Source: Lachnospiraceae bacterium
GTDB taxonomy: Bacteria > Bacillota > Clostridia > Lachnospirales > Lachnospiraceae
Assembly: GCA_900770325.1 (NCBI GenBank)
Contig: CAAGKE010000186.1
Coordinates: 1 to 8,483, forward strand
Length of the DNA stretch: 8,483 nt
Reading direction: 5' to 3'
Positions 1-6,549 of the stretch are shown here, in pieces. Numbering within the stretch: the first letter of the stretch is position 1; each line of letters starts with the position of its first letter. Below the pieces are notes generated by a model, which saw only the letters and a program-made list of their open reading frames with translations, searched no databases and was not told the origin of the DNA. Both the position numbers and the translations under genes were made by a program.

Positions 1-258
1 AATATATTTTACTATAGAGGGAAAGACAAAAGTTCCCGTAGGGAAAATGAAATTGATTTAATCATTGAAGAAGACGGTGTGCTATATCCTGTTGAGATAA
101 AAATGACTGGAAACCCTAAAGCGGATATGAGTGCAGCAAATCCCATTTTAGATAAGATAAAAGAAAAATCAAGAGGAATGGGTGTCATTTTGTGTCTCAT
201 TGATAAGAAGACATATCTTCGGGAGAATCTGGTTGCATTACCAATAGAATATATATGA
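1..258 (+). CDS. C-terminal end of AAA ATPase, DUF4143 type (5' truncated)
   Basis: The open frame enters from the left edge in frame 1 and runs 85 codons to TGA, so only the C-terminus is visible. It matches the end of the widespread bacterial and archaeal ATP-binding proteins with an N-terminal AAA domain and a C-terminal DUF4143 domain. The visible part resembles the PD-(D/E)xK nuclease-like core of that domain: E17-x-D19 in ENEIDLIIEE, then a turn and YPVEIK with E32 and K34. The last residues (LPIEYI) resemble the usual IPVWYI-like ending of the family. The ATPase part with the Walker motifs would lie outside the window. The biological role of these proteins is poorly known; they are often orphan or mobile genes. 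The stretch is more A+T-rich than the genes after it, which fits horizontal acquisition, though this was judged by eye. The gene has no apparent functional link to the MMPL operon downstream. Confidence 0.8.
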   Translation, partial: NIFYYRGKDKSSRRENEIDLIIEEDGVLYPVEIKMTGNPKADMSAANPILDKIKEKSRGMGVILCLIDKKTYLRENLVALPIEYI

Positions 259-284
259 TGAGGCTGTTGATAGCAGTGATAAAA

Positions 285-375
285 CTTCATCTCAGTCGGG
301 GAGACTCCTACCTCTACAGGTGGTGAGCAAGAAATTAATCTCAGTGGTGGGATTCAATCCCCGACTGAGATAAAG
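285..375. repeat. Long palindromic structured element (possible mobile-element end or structured RNA)
   Basis: Positions 289-302 (ATCTCAGTCGGGGA) are the exact reverse complement of 358-371, giving 14 bp. After one mismatch three more pairs form (285-287 with 373-375). Inside the loop, 305-313 pairs with 318-327 around the 4-base loop 314-317, with one G-U pair and one bulge. A second copy of the left-arm start, ATCTCAGT at 338-345, can also pair with 364-371, so two mutually exclusive folds are possible. No coding sequence is supported here. Such compact nested hairpins are known from ends of IS200/IS605-type elements, palindromic repeats and structured RNAs; which applies cannot be decided from this window. 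The strand of any transcript is unknown. Confidence 0.6.
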
Positions 376-388
376 CCTCCGGCGGATC

Positions 389-433
389 GCAGGCGTGGTC
401 AGTGGAAGAATGCTTCGCATTCGACCACGCCGC
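389..433. repeat. Inverted repeat with inner hairpin
   Basis: The outer arms GGCGTGGTC (392-400) and GACCACGCC (423-431) are exact complements over 9 bp, and two further pairs form (389-390 with 432-433) across a bulged A391. Inside, GAATGC (408-413) pairs with GCATTC (417-422) around a TTC loop. The block is G+C-rich and lies directly after the larger palindrome. It looks like a dispersed palindromic repeat unit rather than a gene. A short + strand open frame crossing it (402-731) only overlaps the MMPL gene out of frame and has no start-site support. Confidence 0.55.
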
Positions 434-435
434 GG

Positions 436-458
436 CAAGAACGCCAGAGGCGTTCTTG
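436..458. repeat. Perfect 10-bp hairpin, 3-base loop
   Basis: CAAGAACGCC (436-445) and GGCGTTCTTG (449-458) are perfect complements around the loop AGA. The stem is stable enough for a Rho-independent terminator of upstream transcription, but what follows (AAAGTTTTGGG) is a weak U-tract, so a terminator role is uncertain. It ends 46 bases before the MMPL start codon. It may be the third stem of the same palindromic cluster. Confidence 0.5.
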
Positions 459-504
459 AAAGTTTTGGGAATGACAAATAAAAAACAGAAAAGGGGAAAG
501 GCAT

Positions 505-2613
505 ATGAAGAAATTTGGGGAAGCTGTGGTAAAGCTGAGGGTGCCGATTCTGATTCTCAGTGTGCTGCTTTTGTTTCCCTCCGCATGGGGATATTTCCAT
601 ACGAGAGTGAATTACGATATTCTTTCTTATCTTCCGGAGGATATCGAAACGATGAAGGGGCAGGATATTCTGGTGGATCAGTTTGGAACAGGAGCTTTTT
701 CCATGGTGGTAGTGGAGGGAATGGATTTTAAAGATGTCTCGAAGCTGAAAGCAAGGATAGAGGAAGTGGACCATGTAAAGCAGGTCATCTGGTATGACAG
801 CTTTGTGGATCTTTCTGTTCCGGTGGATCTTCTGCCGGATAAGATCCGGGATGCATTCCTGAAAGGGGATGATACGGTGATGGCGGTTATTTTTGACAGC
901 ACCATGTCCTCGGATGAAACCATGGAGGCAATCGAGACTCTGAGAACACTGGCTGACCGGCAGTGCTTTATCAGCGGAATGTCAGCGGTAGTAACAGATA
1001 CAAAGAATGTGGCGGAACAGGAAACACCCATATATGTTTTGCTTGCGGTCGTTCTCTGCAGTATTGTTCTGGCGCTGACCATGGATTCTTTCCTGGTACC
1101 GGTATTTTTCCTGCTGAGCATCGGCATGGCCATCATTTATAATCTGGGAAGCAATTATTTCCTGGGTGAGATTTCCTATATCACCAAGGCGTTGAGTGCG
1201 GTGCTGCAGCTGGGAGTGACACTGGATTATTCCATTTTCCTTTGGCACAGCTATGAGGAGCAGCAGAACTATTGTGAGGGAGACAAAAAGAAAGCCATGG
1301 CAAATGCCATTGCTGCCACACTGACTTCGGTACTGGGCAGCTCCATTACCACGATAGCCGGGTTTATCGCACTGTGTTTTATGAGCTTCACTCTGGGTAT
1401 GGATCTGGGTGTGGTAATGGCGAAGGGTGTGGTGTTTGGTGTGATCGGCTGTGTGACGATCCTGCCTTCCATGATTCTGATATTTGATCGGTGGATCGAA
1501 AAAACGAAGCACCGTCCGCTGCTTCCCAATTTCAAAAAGATACCTGCTTTTGTACAGAAGTATTATCCGGTCATCCTGATATTATTTGTATTGATCTGGA
1601 TACCGGCAGTAAAGGGATACAACAATACGCAGGTGTATTACGATTTGACGGACTCACTTCCGGATGATCTGCCGGGATCCCAGGCAAATCAGAAGATGGA
1701 GGAGTTATTCCACATGAATTCTACACACATGCTTCTGGTGGACAGCAGTCTGGAACCGAAGCAGGTGGAAAAGATGTGCGAAGAGATGAAGCAGGTGGAC
1801 GGAGTGAAGGCAATCATTGGCCTGGATGCCATGCTGGGAGCGGAGATTCCCAGAGACCTGATCCCTTCCGGTATCAAAGAGGTGCTGGAGAGTGATGAGT
1901 ATGAGCTGATGCTGATCAGCAGCGAATATAAGGTGGCTTCCGATGAGGTAAATGCCCAGTGCAGTGAACTGAACCGTATTTTGAAGCAATACGATCCAAC
2001 GGGAATGCTGGTGGGAGAAGCACCCTGTACCAAAGATCTGATTGAGATTACAGATCAGGACTTTAAGACAGTAAGCGGGGTATCCATTGGATTTATCCTG
2101 ATCATCGTTTTGCTGGTATACCGTTCCCTCAGCCTCCCCATTCTTCTGGTGGCGGTGATTGAGTTTGCTATCTTTATTAATATGGGTATCCCTTATTATA
2201 CGGGAACGGTAATTCCTTTTATCGCATCGGTTGTAATCGGAACGATACAGCTTGGATCTACGGTGGATTATGCTATTCTGATGACGGCCCGTTACCGGAC
2301 GGAGCGCCGCAGCGGAAAAAGCAGGAAGGAAGCGGTGCAGATCGCTCACAGTACTTCCATCCAATCCATTCTGGTAAGTGCTTTCAGCTTTTTTGCAGCT
2401 ACCTTCGGAGTGGGGATGTATTCGGAAATTGATATGATCAGTTCTCTGTGTACGCTGCTGGCAAGGGGCGCACTGGTCAGTATGGTGGTGGTCATTTTTG
2501 TACTGCCGTCGGTACTGCTGCTTTGCGACCGGCTGATTATTTACACCAGTATCGGTTTCAGACCCAGGAAAGAAAAAGTATATATAGAAAATCATGAGGA
2601 GGTATTAAAATGA
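505..2613 (+). CDS. MMPL/RND-family membrane transporter (YdfJ/MmpL-like)
   Basis: This is a 702-residue inner-membrane transporter of the RND superfamily, MMPL branch, probably driven by proton-motive force and moving lipids or other hydrophobic compounds; the true substrate cannot be read from sequence. The fold is an internal duplication. TM1 is about residues 13-30, an outside porter loop runs about 31-172, and TM2-6 about 175-330. TM7 is about 355-370, a second loop runs about 372-520, and TM8-12 about 525-682. The loops are recognisably homologous: YDILSYLPED (37-46) versus YDLTDSLPDD (379-388), and VDHVKQVI (88-95) versus VDGVKAII (431-438). Both halves keep the GxxxDY relay motif in TM4 and TM10: GVTLDY 237-242 and GSTVDY 584-589. 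The length is close to B. subtilis YdfJ and shorter than mycobacterial MmpL proteins. The ATG at 505 follows a G-rich site (AGGGGAAAGG). The TGA stop overlaps the ATG of the next gene, which argues for coupled translation. No regulator gene adjoins it. Confidence 0.9.
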   Translation: MKKFGEAVVKLRVPILILSVLLLFPSAWGYFHTRVNYDILSYLPEDIETMKGQDILVDQFGTGAFSMVVVEGMDFKDVSKLKARIEEVDHVKQVIWYDSFVDLSVPVDLLPDKIRDAFLKGDDTVMAVIFDSTMSSDETMEAIETLRTLADRQCFISGMSAVVTDTKNVAEQETPIYVLLAVVLCSIVLALTMDSFLVPVFFLLSIGMAIIYNLGSNYFLGEISYITKALSAVLQLGVTLDYSIFLWHSYEEQQNYCEGDKKKAMANAIAATLTSVLGSSITTIAGFIALCFMSFTLGMDLGVVMAKGVVFGVIGCVTILPSMILIFDRWIEKTKHRPLLPNFKKIPAFVQKYYPVILILFVLIWIPAVKGYNNTQVYYDLTDSLPDDLPGSQANQKMEELFHMNSTHMLLVDSSLEPKQVEKMCEEMKQVDGVKAIIGLDAMLGAEIPRDLIPSGIKEVLESDEYELMLISSEYKVASDEVNAQCSELNRILKQYDPTGMLVGEAPCTKDLIEITDQDFKTVSGVSIGFILIIVLLVYRSLSLPILLVAVIEFAIFINMGIPYYTGTVIPFIASVVIGTIQLGSTVDYAILMTARYRTERRSGKSRKEAVQIAHSTSIQSILVSAFSFFAATFGVGMYSEIDMISSLCTLLARGALVSMVVVIFVLPSVLLLCDRLIIYTSIGFRPRKEKVYIENHEEVLK

Positions 2614-5600
2614 AAGGATTATATAAAGAAACATTTCGTAAAATTCTGGCGGCAGCGATGGCTCTTGGCTTGGCTCTTGGCAGTGTGTCGTATGCAAAAA
2701 GTACCGCTCAGAATACTGTGAAAAGGGAAGGGCAGAGCATTTCGACCCAGGAATCAAAGGAAGAGACGGTCTATATCTTTACGGATGCATCCGGAAATCA
2801 GCAGAAGGTGCTGGTGAGTGAATGGCTGAAGAATCCAGATCATGCAGAGAAACTGCAGGATGCTACCACCCTGCAGGATATTTCAAATGTAAAAGGAGAT
2901 GAAACCTTTCAGGAAGGCGAAGGTGATACGATCCGGTGGAATTCGAATGGGGATGATATTTACTATCAGGGTACTACAGATAAGGAAACGCCCATTGATG
3001 TGAAGATCACCTATACGCTGGACGGGGAGAAGATCGATCCGAAGGAACTGGCGGGAAAAAGCGGAAAAGTGGTGATCCGTTATGAATATACGAATAAAGA
3101 AGTCAGAACGGCTTTCGTGCAGGGAAAGAAAGAAGAGGTATATGTTCCATTTGCTGTGATGACGGGGATGCTGTTTGACAGCAGTGCAGTCAGCAATGTG
3201 GAGGTCAGCAGCGGCAAGGTGATCACTGAGGGAGATCGGACGATCGTGGTTGGCCTTGCTTTCCCGGGACTGGAGGAGAGTCTGAAGCTGGAGGAGTATC
3301 AGGATGAGGAAGCGGACCTGAAGCTGGATGCGGAGATTCCGGACTATGTGGAGGTGACCATGGATGCGGATGATTTTTCCATGGATATGTCCATGTCCCT
3401 GGTTATCAATGATCTGTTGAATGAACTGGATCTGGATGGAGAAGGACAGCTTGATACACTGAAAGAGGATATGCAGACCTTAAGCGATGGCGCAGATGAA
3501 TTACTGGATGGGACCAATGAGCTGGCAGATGGTATCTGTGAGCTTTATGATCAGGTGCCGGAGCTGACGGATGGTGTGCAGCAGATCAGTGATGGTATCA
3601 CGGAATATACAGACGGAGTAGCTGCGGTTTATGACGGCACGGCAGAACTGAAAGGAGGCAGCGGCCAGCTGGCTTCCGGGGCACAGTCACTGGCTTCCGG
3701 AGCCGGACGGGTCAACAGCGGCGCGGGAGAACTGGTTTCCGGAGCAAGGAACCTGTCTGATGGAGTAGGACAGTTAAGGGATGGCGCAGCCAGTGCCAGG
3801 GCCGGTAGCAGCCGTCTGGTATCTGCCTATGCCGGAGAAAAAGGTGCGGCTGCCGGAGCGAAAAAACTGGCGGAGGGAGCCCGATCACTGAATACCGGTC
3901 TGGTAACGCTGGCTTCCGGAGCAGCTTCTGCAGCAGATGGAGTAAAATCCCTGGCCAGTGGAGCGGTTGCGGCAGACAGCGGCGCATCTGAGCTGGCAGA
4001 GGGAGCCGGATCTGTGTCAGATGGTTTTCAGGCCTATGCGGGAGGCGTGCAGGATGCTCTGGGACAGGTAAAGTCCGGCGCAGATCAGTTAAATAACGGT
4101 GCAGTGCAGATGAAGAACAGCCTGTCTCAACTGAAATTATCGCTGACAGGATATACGGATGAGGAGGGAAACCAGGTGGCAGGCGCCATGGATGTGCTGC
4201 AGTCAGCATTTGATCAGATTGAAGCACAGTTTCAGGCCAGTCAGAGTGGCCTGGAGGGAACTGCAATGGACGGAGTGCTTGCGTTAAATCAGATCGTAAG
4301 CGGTGTAAATCAGGCCATAGACCAGGGCATGGAACAGATAAACGCAGCTGCACCTCAGCTTCCGGTCTCCGGGGAAGGGGATAATTCTTCTTCAGGTGAA
4401 GAAAGTTCCGGTCCGGCCGGACTCCAGGAAACGGCAGAGGAGGCCAGAGAAGAAGCGGCGGCTGCGAAGGCGAGGGCGCAGGAACTGAAAAACTCTGCGG
4501 AGGAAACTATCCGCAGCGCAAAAACCAGTGTGGAAAGCGCAAAAACGCAGAAGGCATCTGCGCAGAGCGCGGCTTCTTCAGCTGCCGGTACTTATCAGGG
4601 GGCATTGGATGCCTATACGCCGGTTCTTTCTGATATTACAAATACGCTGAATACAGTGGGACTTTCCCGGTATGCAGGATATGTGGGAGATGCGCAGAAT
4701 ACTGCTTCCTCTATTGTATCCGGATATCAGAATGCTGCGGATACCTACGATTCTTCTGCCGGCAGTTATGAGGAAGCTGCCGGAAACTATGAGGCAGCGG
4801 CTTCCTCATATCGGGAGGCCCTCGACTCTTATGATACAACAATAGCTGCATATGAAGAGACAATTGCGGAATATGAAAAACTGATCGGGGAATATCAGAA
4901 GGAAAATGCGGCTTTACAGGCAAAGAATCAGGCATTGACCGGTCTGGTAACCGGTGCCAGGGAGAATCTGGAAACAGCAGAGATGATTCTGGATGGAAAT
5001 GCGGAGCAGGAAGGGACTCAGGGAGGACTGGTGGACGGAATCCGAACCATGGGACAGAACGTGGAAATGCTGGGAGAGCTTCTGATGAATGGTGGGCAGA
5101 ATCCGGTGACTGGACAGCAGATGCAGGGATTAAACAGTATTGTGGCAGCCATTGGATCAGAGACGGATACCGCCTCCGGAACCACCTTTATGTATGGGAT
5201 CAATCAGATGATCGGAGGGACAGAACAGCTTTCAGATTCCATGGCAGCCGGGCAGCGCCCGGATTCTCAGCTATCTGCCGGGGCAGCCGCCCTGCAGGCC
5301 GGATTAAACCGTCTGAGCATCGGAGCCTCCAGTCTGGCTTCCGGTACGAAACAGCTCTCTGCCGGAGCTAATGATCTGGATCAGGGAGCAGCCTCTTTGG
5401 TATTGGGCGCGCAGGCTGCAAAAGAGGGAAGTGCAGATCTGGCATCCGGCGCAGGTACACTTTCCGGTGGAATTGATCAGCTTTACGCGGGAACAAAGCA
5501 GTTAGATGCAGGGCTGGGAACGTTAAGCAGCGGAAGCGGATCACTGGCGGAGGGCGCACTTACTCTTCTGTCCGGTGCTGGTACGCTGAAAGGCGGTACT

Positions 5601-6011
5601 TCTGACCTGGTAAGCGGAGCAAAGGAGCTGGCAGGCGGTGCGGGAGAGCTGGACAGCGGTGTATCCAGCCTCTGGTCAGGTGTATCCGAACTGAATGACA
5701 ATTCGTCAAAGCTGGTGGATGGAGCGCGGGCATTGACAGACGGCTCCGGAGCGCTTTCTGACGGAGCAGAACAGCTTAAGGACGGATCGGATGAGCTGCG
5801 GGACGGAATGAAGGAATTCTATGATGAGGGAATCCGGAAGCTGACAAAGCTGTTTGACGAGGATATTGACCAGATAGCAGACCGGCTTAAGGCGATTCAG
5901 GATGCAGGAAAGGATTACCGTTCCTTCGCAGGGATATCCGATGATATGGAGGGAAAGGTCCGGTTTATTATTAAGACCGACAGCATCACTTCCGGTGAAG
6001 AGGATGAGTAA
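2610..6011 (+). CDS. Secreted Leu/Gly heptad-repeat protein, partner of the MMPL transporter
   Basis: This is an 1133-residue exported protein. Residues 1-29 form a signal peptide: basic start, hydrophobic AAAMALGLALG core, and likely cleavage after SYA (27-29). Residues about 50-270 form a beta-rich domain including IRWNSNGDDIYYQG and the VKITYTLDG and GKVVIRYEYT strands. Then come two arrays of the x-x-x-L-x-x-G heptad (the TIGR03057 type known from YhgE/Pip proteins): array 1 about 291-508 with phase breaks, array 2 at 888-1066 with 26 units in register. Between them are a Ser/Gly linker (591-604), an Ala/Glu/Lys coiled coil (about 605-655) and a Tyr-every-seven ladder (706-762). The C-terminus (AGISDDMEGKVRFIIKTDSI) has no membrane segment or LPXTG anchor, unlike full YhgE/Pip proteins, which end in a multi-TM domain. 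AGGAGG (2597-2602) precedes the ATG, which overlaps the upstream stop by ATGA. The role is inferred: an extended surface or periplasm-like partner of the MMPL pump. No function has been assigned by homology. Confidence 0.85.
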   Translation: MKGLYKETFRKILAAAMALGLALGSVSYAKSTAQNTVKREGQSISTQESKEETVYIFTDASGNQQKVLVSEWLKNPDHAEKLQDATTLQDISNVKGDETFQEGEGDTIRWNSNGDDIYYQGTTDKETPIDVKITYTLDGEKIDPKELAGKSGKVVIRYEYTNKEVRTAFVQGKKEEVYVPFAVMTGMLFDSSAVSNVEVSSGKVITEGDRTIVVGLAFPGLEESLKLEEYQDEEADLKLDAEIPDYVEVTMDADDFSMDMSMSLVINDLLNELDLDGEGQLDTLKEDMQTLSDGADELLDGTNELADGICELYDQVPELTDGVQQISDGITEYTDGVAAVYDGTAELKGGSGQLASGAQSLASGAGRVNSGAGELVSGARNLSDGVGQLRDGAASARAGSSRLVSAYAGEKGAAAGAKKLAEGARSLNTGLVTLASGAASAADGVKSLASGAVAADSGASELAEGAGSVSDGFQAYAGGVQDALGQVKSGADQLNNGAVQMKNSLSQLKLSLTGYTDEEGNQVAGAMDVLQSAFDQIEAQFQASQSGLEGTAMDGVLALNQIVSGVNQAIDQGMEQINAAAPQLPVSGEGDNSSSGEESSGPAGLQETAEEAREEAAAAKARAQELKNSAEETIRSAKTSVESAKTQKASAQSAASSAAGTYQGALDAYTPVLSDITNTLNTVGLSRYAGYVGDAQNTASSIVSGYQNAADTYDSSAGSYEEAAGNYEAAASSYREALDSYDTTIAAYEETIAEYEKLIGEYQKENAALQAKNQALTGLVTGARENLETAEMILDGNAEQEGTQGGLVDGIRTMGQNVEMLGELLMNGGQNPVTGQQMQGLNSIVAAIGSETDTASGTTFMYGINQMIGGTEQLSDSMAAGQRPDSQLSAGAAALQAGLNRLSIGASSLASGTKQLSAGANDLDQGAASLVLGAQAAKEGSADLASGAGTLSGGIDQLYAGTKQLDAGLGTLSSGSGSLAEGALTLLSGAGTLKGGTSDLVSGAKELAGGAGELDSGVSSLWSGVSELNDNSSKLVDGARALTDGSGALSDGAEQLKDGSDELRDGMKEFYDEGIRKLTKLFDEDIDQIADRLKAIQDAGKDYRSFAGISDDMEGKVRFIIKTDSITSGEEDE
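3480..4133 (+). repeat. Heptad array 1 (L-x-x-G), in the secreted repeat protein
   Basis: This encodes residues 291-508. Fifteen heptads run in register from L291 (SDG, LDG, ADG and so on) to about 395, with I, Y or V sometimes replacing Leu. A sixteenth unit (A396-G399) lacks the Leu. The phase then breaks around residues 403-420 (YAGEKGAAAGAKK), nine heptads continue from L420 to G479, and after a second shift a few degenerate units end near 508. The units differ in nucleotide sequence, so this is an old protein-level repeat rather than a recent DNA duplication. Confidence 0.85.
4725..4895 (+). repeat. Tyrosine ladder: nine Tyr at exact 7-residue spacing
   Basis: Within the secreted protein, Tyr occurs at residues 706, 713, 720, 727, 734, 741, 748, 755 and 762, with no exception. 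The positions between them are rich in Ala, Ser, Glu and Asp. The heptad spacing and composition fit a long amphipathic helix with all Tyr on one face. The segment sits between the two L-x-x-G arrays and leads into a polar KENAALQAKNQAL coiled-coil stretch. Confidence 0.85.
5271..5807 (+). repeat. Heptad array 2 (L-x-x-G), 26 in-register units
   Basis: This encodes residues 888-1066. Position 1 of each heptad is Leu from 888 to 1063 except A937, and position 4 is Gly except N1031. Typical units are LSAG, LASG, LDAG, LSSG, LKGG and LRDG, with short polar or Ala spacers. Unlike array 1 it has no phase break. Codon choice varies between units, so the array has been kept by selection at protein level. 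Confidence 0.9.
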
Positions 6012-6069
6012 AAATACAGTTCATCACTGTCGGCCGCATTCCTGAATCTGGGGAAGAATAATTTAGAAA

Positions 6070-6109
6070 AGCTTTAGAAAAGGTTTCGATTATGAAACCA
6101 TGAAAAGCT
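6070..6109. other. Two nested short stems in the MMPL-atp intergenic region
   Basis: AGCTTT (6070-6075) pairs with AAAGCT (6104-6109), and inside it GGTTTC (6082-6087) pairs with GAAACC (6094-6099). No U-tract follows. This could be part of a 3' end structure of the MMPL operon transcript, but the stems are short and A+T-rich, so the support is modest. Confidence 0.3.
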
Positions 6110-6131
6110 GGACATAATATGAAAAATACTA

Positions 6132-6174
6132 TAAAATAGCAATATGGTGCTCCGGATATCGTATTGCTATTTTA
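6132..6174 (+). terminator. Strong hairpin, likely terminator after the MMPL operon
   Basis: AAAATAGCAATA (6133-6144) is the exact complement of TATTGCTATTTT (6162-6173), extended by T6132-A6174 and by several G-U and Watson-Crick pairs inward, with a loop near CTCCGGA. The right arm itself ends in TTTT, and the left arm starts with an A-run, so it could stop transcription from either side. It lies about 120 bases past the stop of the secreted protein and 64 bases before the next start codon. No strong independent U-tract follows, so a leader structure of the atp operon is the alternative. Confidence 0.6.
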
Positions 6175-6222
6175 GCATATTGAATAAAAGCCGCAGTCAA
6201 TGATGTGAACAGTGCCGGAAAG

Positions 6223-6230
6223 AAGGGAGG
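6223..6230 (+). promoter_or_regulatory. Ribosome-binding site that fixes a TTG start at 6238
   Basis: AAGGGAGG lies 7 bases before TTG 6238. The upstream in-frame GTG at 6205 has no comparable site, and the site itself would then lie inside the coding region. The TTG is therefore the better start for the AtpZ-like gene. Confidence 0.7.
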
Positions 6231-6237
6231 CAGGACC

Positions 6238-6507
6238 TTGAAGAAGTGGACAGAGATTATTAAAAATGTATCACTGCTGACGCAGTTTGGACTGTCCCTG
6301 GTGACGCCCCTTTTACTTTGCCTTTTTATTTGCTGGTGGCTGTGCGGATTCTTTGGCCTGGGCGGGTGGATCTATATTCCGGGATTTTTCTTTGGCCTGG
6401 GCGGTTCCGGTACCGTGGCGTATAAGCTGTATCTGACAGAGACACGCCGTTATGAAAAAGAACAGAAGGAACATAAGAAGAAAGTGTCCTTTAACCGTCA
6501 TCTGTAG
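6238..6507 (+). CDS. atpZ: AtpZ/AtpI-family small membrane protein of the ATP synthase operon
   Basis: This is an 89-residue protein when started at the TTG at 6238; a GTG at 6205 would add 11 residues but lacks a ribosome-binding site. It has two membrane helices, about residues 18-36 (LSLVTPLLLCLFICWWL) and about 43-62 (GGWIYIPGFFFGLGGSGTVA), then a basic/acidic cytoplasmic tail (YEKEQKEHKKK). A two-helix protein with a Gly-rich second helix directly before atpI is typical of the AtpZ/AtpI family (ATPase gene 1, PF09527). These proteins are not part of the ATP synthase core; in alkaliphilic Bacillus they are linked to Mg2+/Ca2+ supply and, with AtpI, to ATP synthase assembly. The gene is 42 bases from the next one, so co-transcription is likely. 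The family assignment rests on context plus topology, since the sequence itself is poorly conserved. Confidence 0.7.
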   Translation: MKKWTEIIKNVSLLTQFGLSLVTPLLLCLFICWWLCGFFGLGGWIYIPGFFFGLGGSGTVAYKLYLTETRRYEKEQKEHKKKVSFNRHL

Positions 6508-6549
6508 AATAAGTATTATGATATATAGAAATAATTTAAGGAGATCGTT

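Noticed and set aside
285..458. CRISPR array
   Set aside because: The repeats are inverted and differ from each other; there are no regularly spaced identical direct repeats or spacers.
456..484. Promoter TTGAAA - 17 bases - TAAAAA before the MMPL gene
   Set aside because: The -10 matches only 4 of 6 and the predicted start would fall on the ribosome-binding site; the -35 also overlaps the hairpin arm. Too weak to list.
402..731. + strand open frame of 109 codons across the palindromes and into the MMPL gene
   Set aside because: It overlaps the real MMPL gene in another frame, has no ribosome-binding site, and its product has no recognisable domain.
292..774. - strand open frame of 160 codons
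   Set aside because: Antisense to the palindrome block and the MMPL start; the product is low in recognisable structure and there is no start-site support.
1705..2595. - strand open frame of 296 codons opposite the MMPL gene
   Set aside because: It is a shadow of a well-supported gene: the product is rich in His, Gln and Arg, as expected from the antisense frame, with no domain.
3712..4353. - strand open frame of 213 codons opposite the repeat protein
   Set aside because: Its Pro/Leu/Arg/His-rich product is the antisense reading of G+C-rich Ala/Gly/Ser repeat codons; no promoter or ribosome site is seen.
2610..6011. Recent DNA-level tandem duplication or phase-variable repeats in the heptad arrays
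   Set aside because: Units share Leu and Gly at protein level but differ in codons and spacers, so no near-identical tandem DNA copies that would slip were seen.
2610..6011. Cell-wall-anchored adhesin
   Set aside because: There is no LPXTG-like motif, hydrophobic C-terminal helix or charged tail; the protein ends in a polar TSGEEDE stretch.
6110..6140. Promoter TGGACA - 15 bases - TATAAA before the atp operon
   Set aside because: The spacer is short and the -10 runs into the terminator-like stem. It remains possible but unsupported.
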